Positions 6,492 to 7,136 of a stretch of DNA of 7,136 bases are shown here, piece by piece. The position numbers and the translations under genes were made by a program. Location: assembly GCA_945946715.1 (NCBI GenBank), contig CAMEWU010000122.1, positions 1 through 7,136 of the forward strand. The letters run 5' to 3'. Each line of letters starts with the position of its first letter. Position 1 is the stretch's first letter. The notes below the pieces were generated by a model, which saw only the letters and a program-made list of their open reading frames with translations, was not told where the DNA came from and did not search any database. Source of the stretch: an uncultured Clostridium sp. (GTDB lineage Bacteria > Bacillota > Clostridia > Lachnospirales > Lachnospiraceae).

Positions 6492-7136
6492 TGAAAAAAA
6501 ATATTGTAATCATAGATGACTCTGCACTTATGAGAAGAGTGTTATCTGATATAATAAATAAAACTGAACAATACCAAGTGATCGGCACTGCGACAAATGG
6601 AGTAGAAGGACTAAGAGTTTTAAGACAGTTATCACAGGTTCATCTTGTTTTCCTTGACATTAATATGCCTCAGATGGGCGGAGTGGAATTGCTCAAGGAG
6701 ATGAAGCGGGAAAAGATTGAAATACCAACAGTGGTTTTTAGCACAGTGGCAGAACGTTCTAGTGCAGAAACTATGGAAGCCTTGTCTTTGGGGGCTGTTG
6801 ATTTCTTAAAAAAACCGGAAAATATTCTGGTCAATATGGAACATTTTCGTGAAAAAGTCATGAACATACTTTCTATCTTGGAACGTGCTGATGATGAACC
6901 ATCTGTAATTGTAAAGGAGCGGGTTCAGAAAAAATCGGAGAAGAGTCAGTTGGGACGTGGTAAAGTGGTAGCAATTGCCTGCTCAACAGGTGGTCCAAGG
7001 GCATTGCAGGAAGTGATACCATACCTGCCATCGGATTTGGATGCACCGGTATTAATTGTCCAACATATGCCGGAAGGATTTACGGCATCTCTTGCAAATC
7101 GATTGAATGATATGAGTAAGATTTCAGTGAAAGAAG
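6491..7136 (+). CDS. cheB: Chemotaxis protein-glutamate methylesterase CheB, N-terminal part (3' truncated by window edge)
   Basis: CheB is a response regulator that, once phosphorylated by CheA, removes methyl groups from chemoreceptors (and deamidates glutamine sites), giving adaptation. The window holds 215 codons of an expected ~350. The receiver domain (about 3-125) has the acidic pair D9/D10, the phosphoacceptor D56 in FLDINMP (54-60), S84-T85 at the switch position, and K108 in the KKP motif. A hydrophilic linker (about 130-157) leads to the methylesterase domain. Its nucleophile is S165 in ACSTGGP (163-169) and its histidine is H192 in QHMPEGF (191-197). The third catalytic residue, an aspartate, would lie past the window end. 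The start at 6491 overlaps the preceding TAA as TAATG, with only weak AAGG/AAAGG sites upstream (6471-6481), suggesting translational coupling. Eight consecutive A bases follow the ATG (6494-6501). cheA and cheW are likely to follow downstream. Confidence 0.96.
   Translation, partial: MKKNIVIIDDSALMRRVLSDIINKTEQYQVIGTATNGVEGLRVLRQLSQVHLVFLDINMPQMGGVELLKEMKREKIEIPTVVFSTVAERSSAETMEALSLGAVDFLKKPENILVNMEHFREKVMNILSILERADDEPSVIVKERVQKKSEKSQLGRGKVVAIACSTGGPRALQEVIPYLPSDLDAPVLIVQHMPEGFTASLANRLNDMSKISVKE

Noticed and set aside
6794..6820. The A7 run in the cheB receiver domain, and a similar run in the PilZ gene near 6078, as further frameshift sites.
   Set aside because: Both encode ordinary Lys codons (the first is the conserved Lys-Lys-Pro), and such runs are frequent in AT-rich DNA. 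Nothing around them suggests programmed slippage.
6670..6867. A 65-codon minus-strand open frame opposite cheB.
   Set aside because: It is antisense to the CheB receiver domain, whose catalytic residues are all in place on the + strand.

Overview
The window is an uninterrupted, single-strand stretch of a flagellar/chemotaxis (fla/che-type) operon from a low-GC Gram-positive bacterium. Gene order on the + strand is fliR (3' part only) - flhB - flhA - flhF - flhG - a PilZ-domain gene - cheB (5' part only). Base composition is visibly AT-rich, Shine-Dalgarno sites are of the AGGAGG type, and the order fliR-flhB-flhA-flhF-flhG-cheB is that of Firmicutes fla/che operons. Separate fliR and flhB genes, plus a PilZ gene between flhG and cheB, suggest a motile member of the Clostridia, most likely of the Lachnospiraceae kind (Roseburia/Butyrivibrio-like). 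That placement is inference from gene order and protein feel; no database search was run.

Layout: positions 1-480 encode the C-terminal 159 residues of FliR, 520-1620 FlhB and 1638-3704 FlhA. These three are membrane components of the flagellar type III export gate. Positions 3694-4881 encode the SRP-type GTPase FlhF and 4878-5765 the MinD-like ATPase FlhG; together they set flagellar placement and number. Positions 5775-6491 encode a YcgR-like PilZ protein, a probable c-di-GMP-responsive flagellar brake. Positions 6491-7136 encode the receiver domain and the first part of the methylesterase domain of CheB, cut by the window end.

The genes are packed tightly. Intergenic gaps are 39, 17 and 9 bases, and three junctions overlap (flhA/flhF by 11 bases, flhF/flhG by 4, pilZ/cheB by 1). 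I saw no promoter, terminator, RNA gene, mobile element or CRISPR array, and no stretch over 40 bases lacks a gene, so the window reads as the middle of one long transcript. Functionally it runs from export-gate assembly through positioning of the flagellum to control of motor output by c-di-GMP and by chemoreceptor demethylation.

I do not see a new biological system here. The points most worth a second look are the in-frame, one-stop separation of fliR from flhB, the PilZ gene embedded in the operon, a duplicated acidic pentapeptide in the FlhA linker, and the A-tract at the coupled cheB start.
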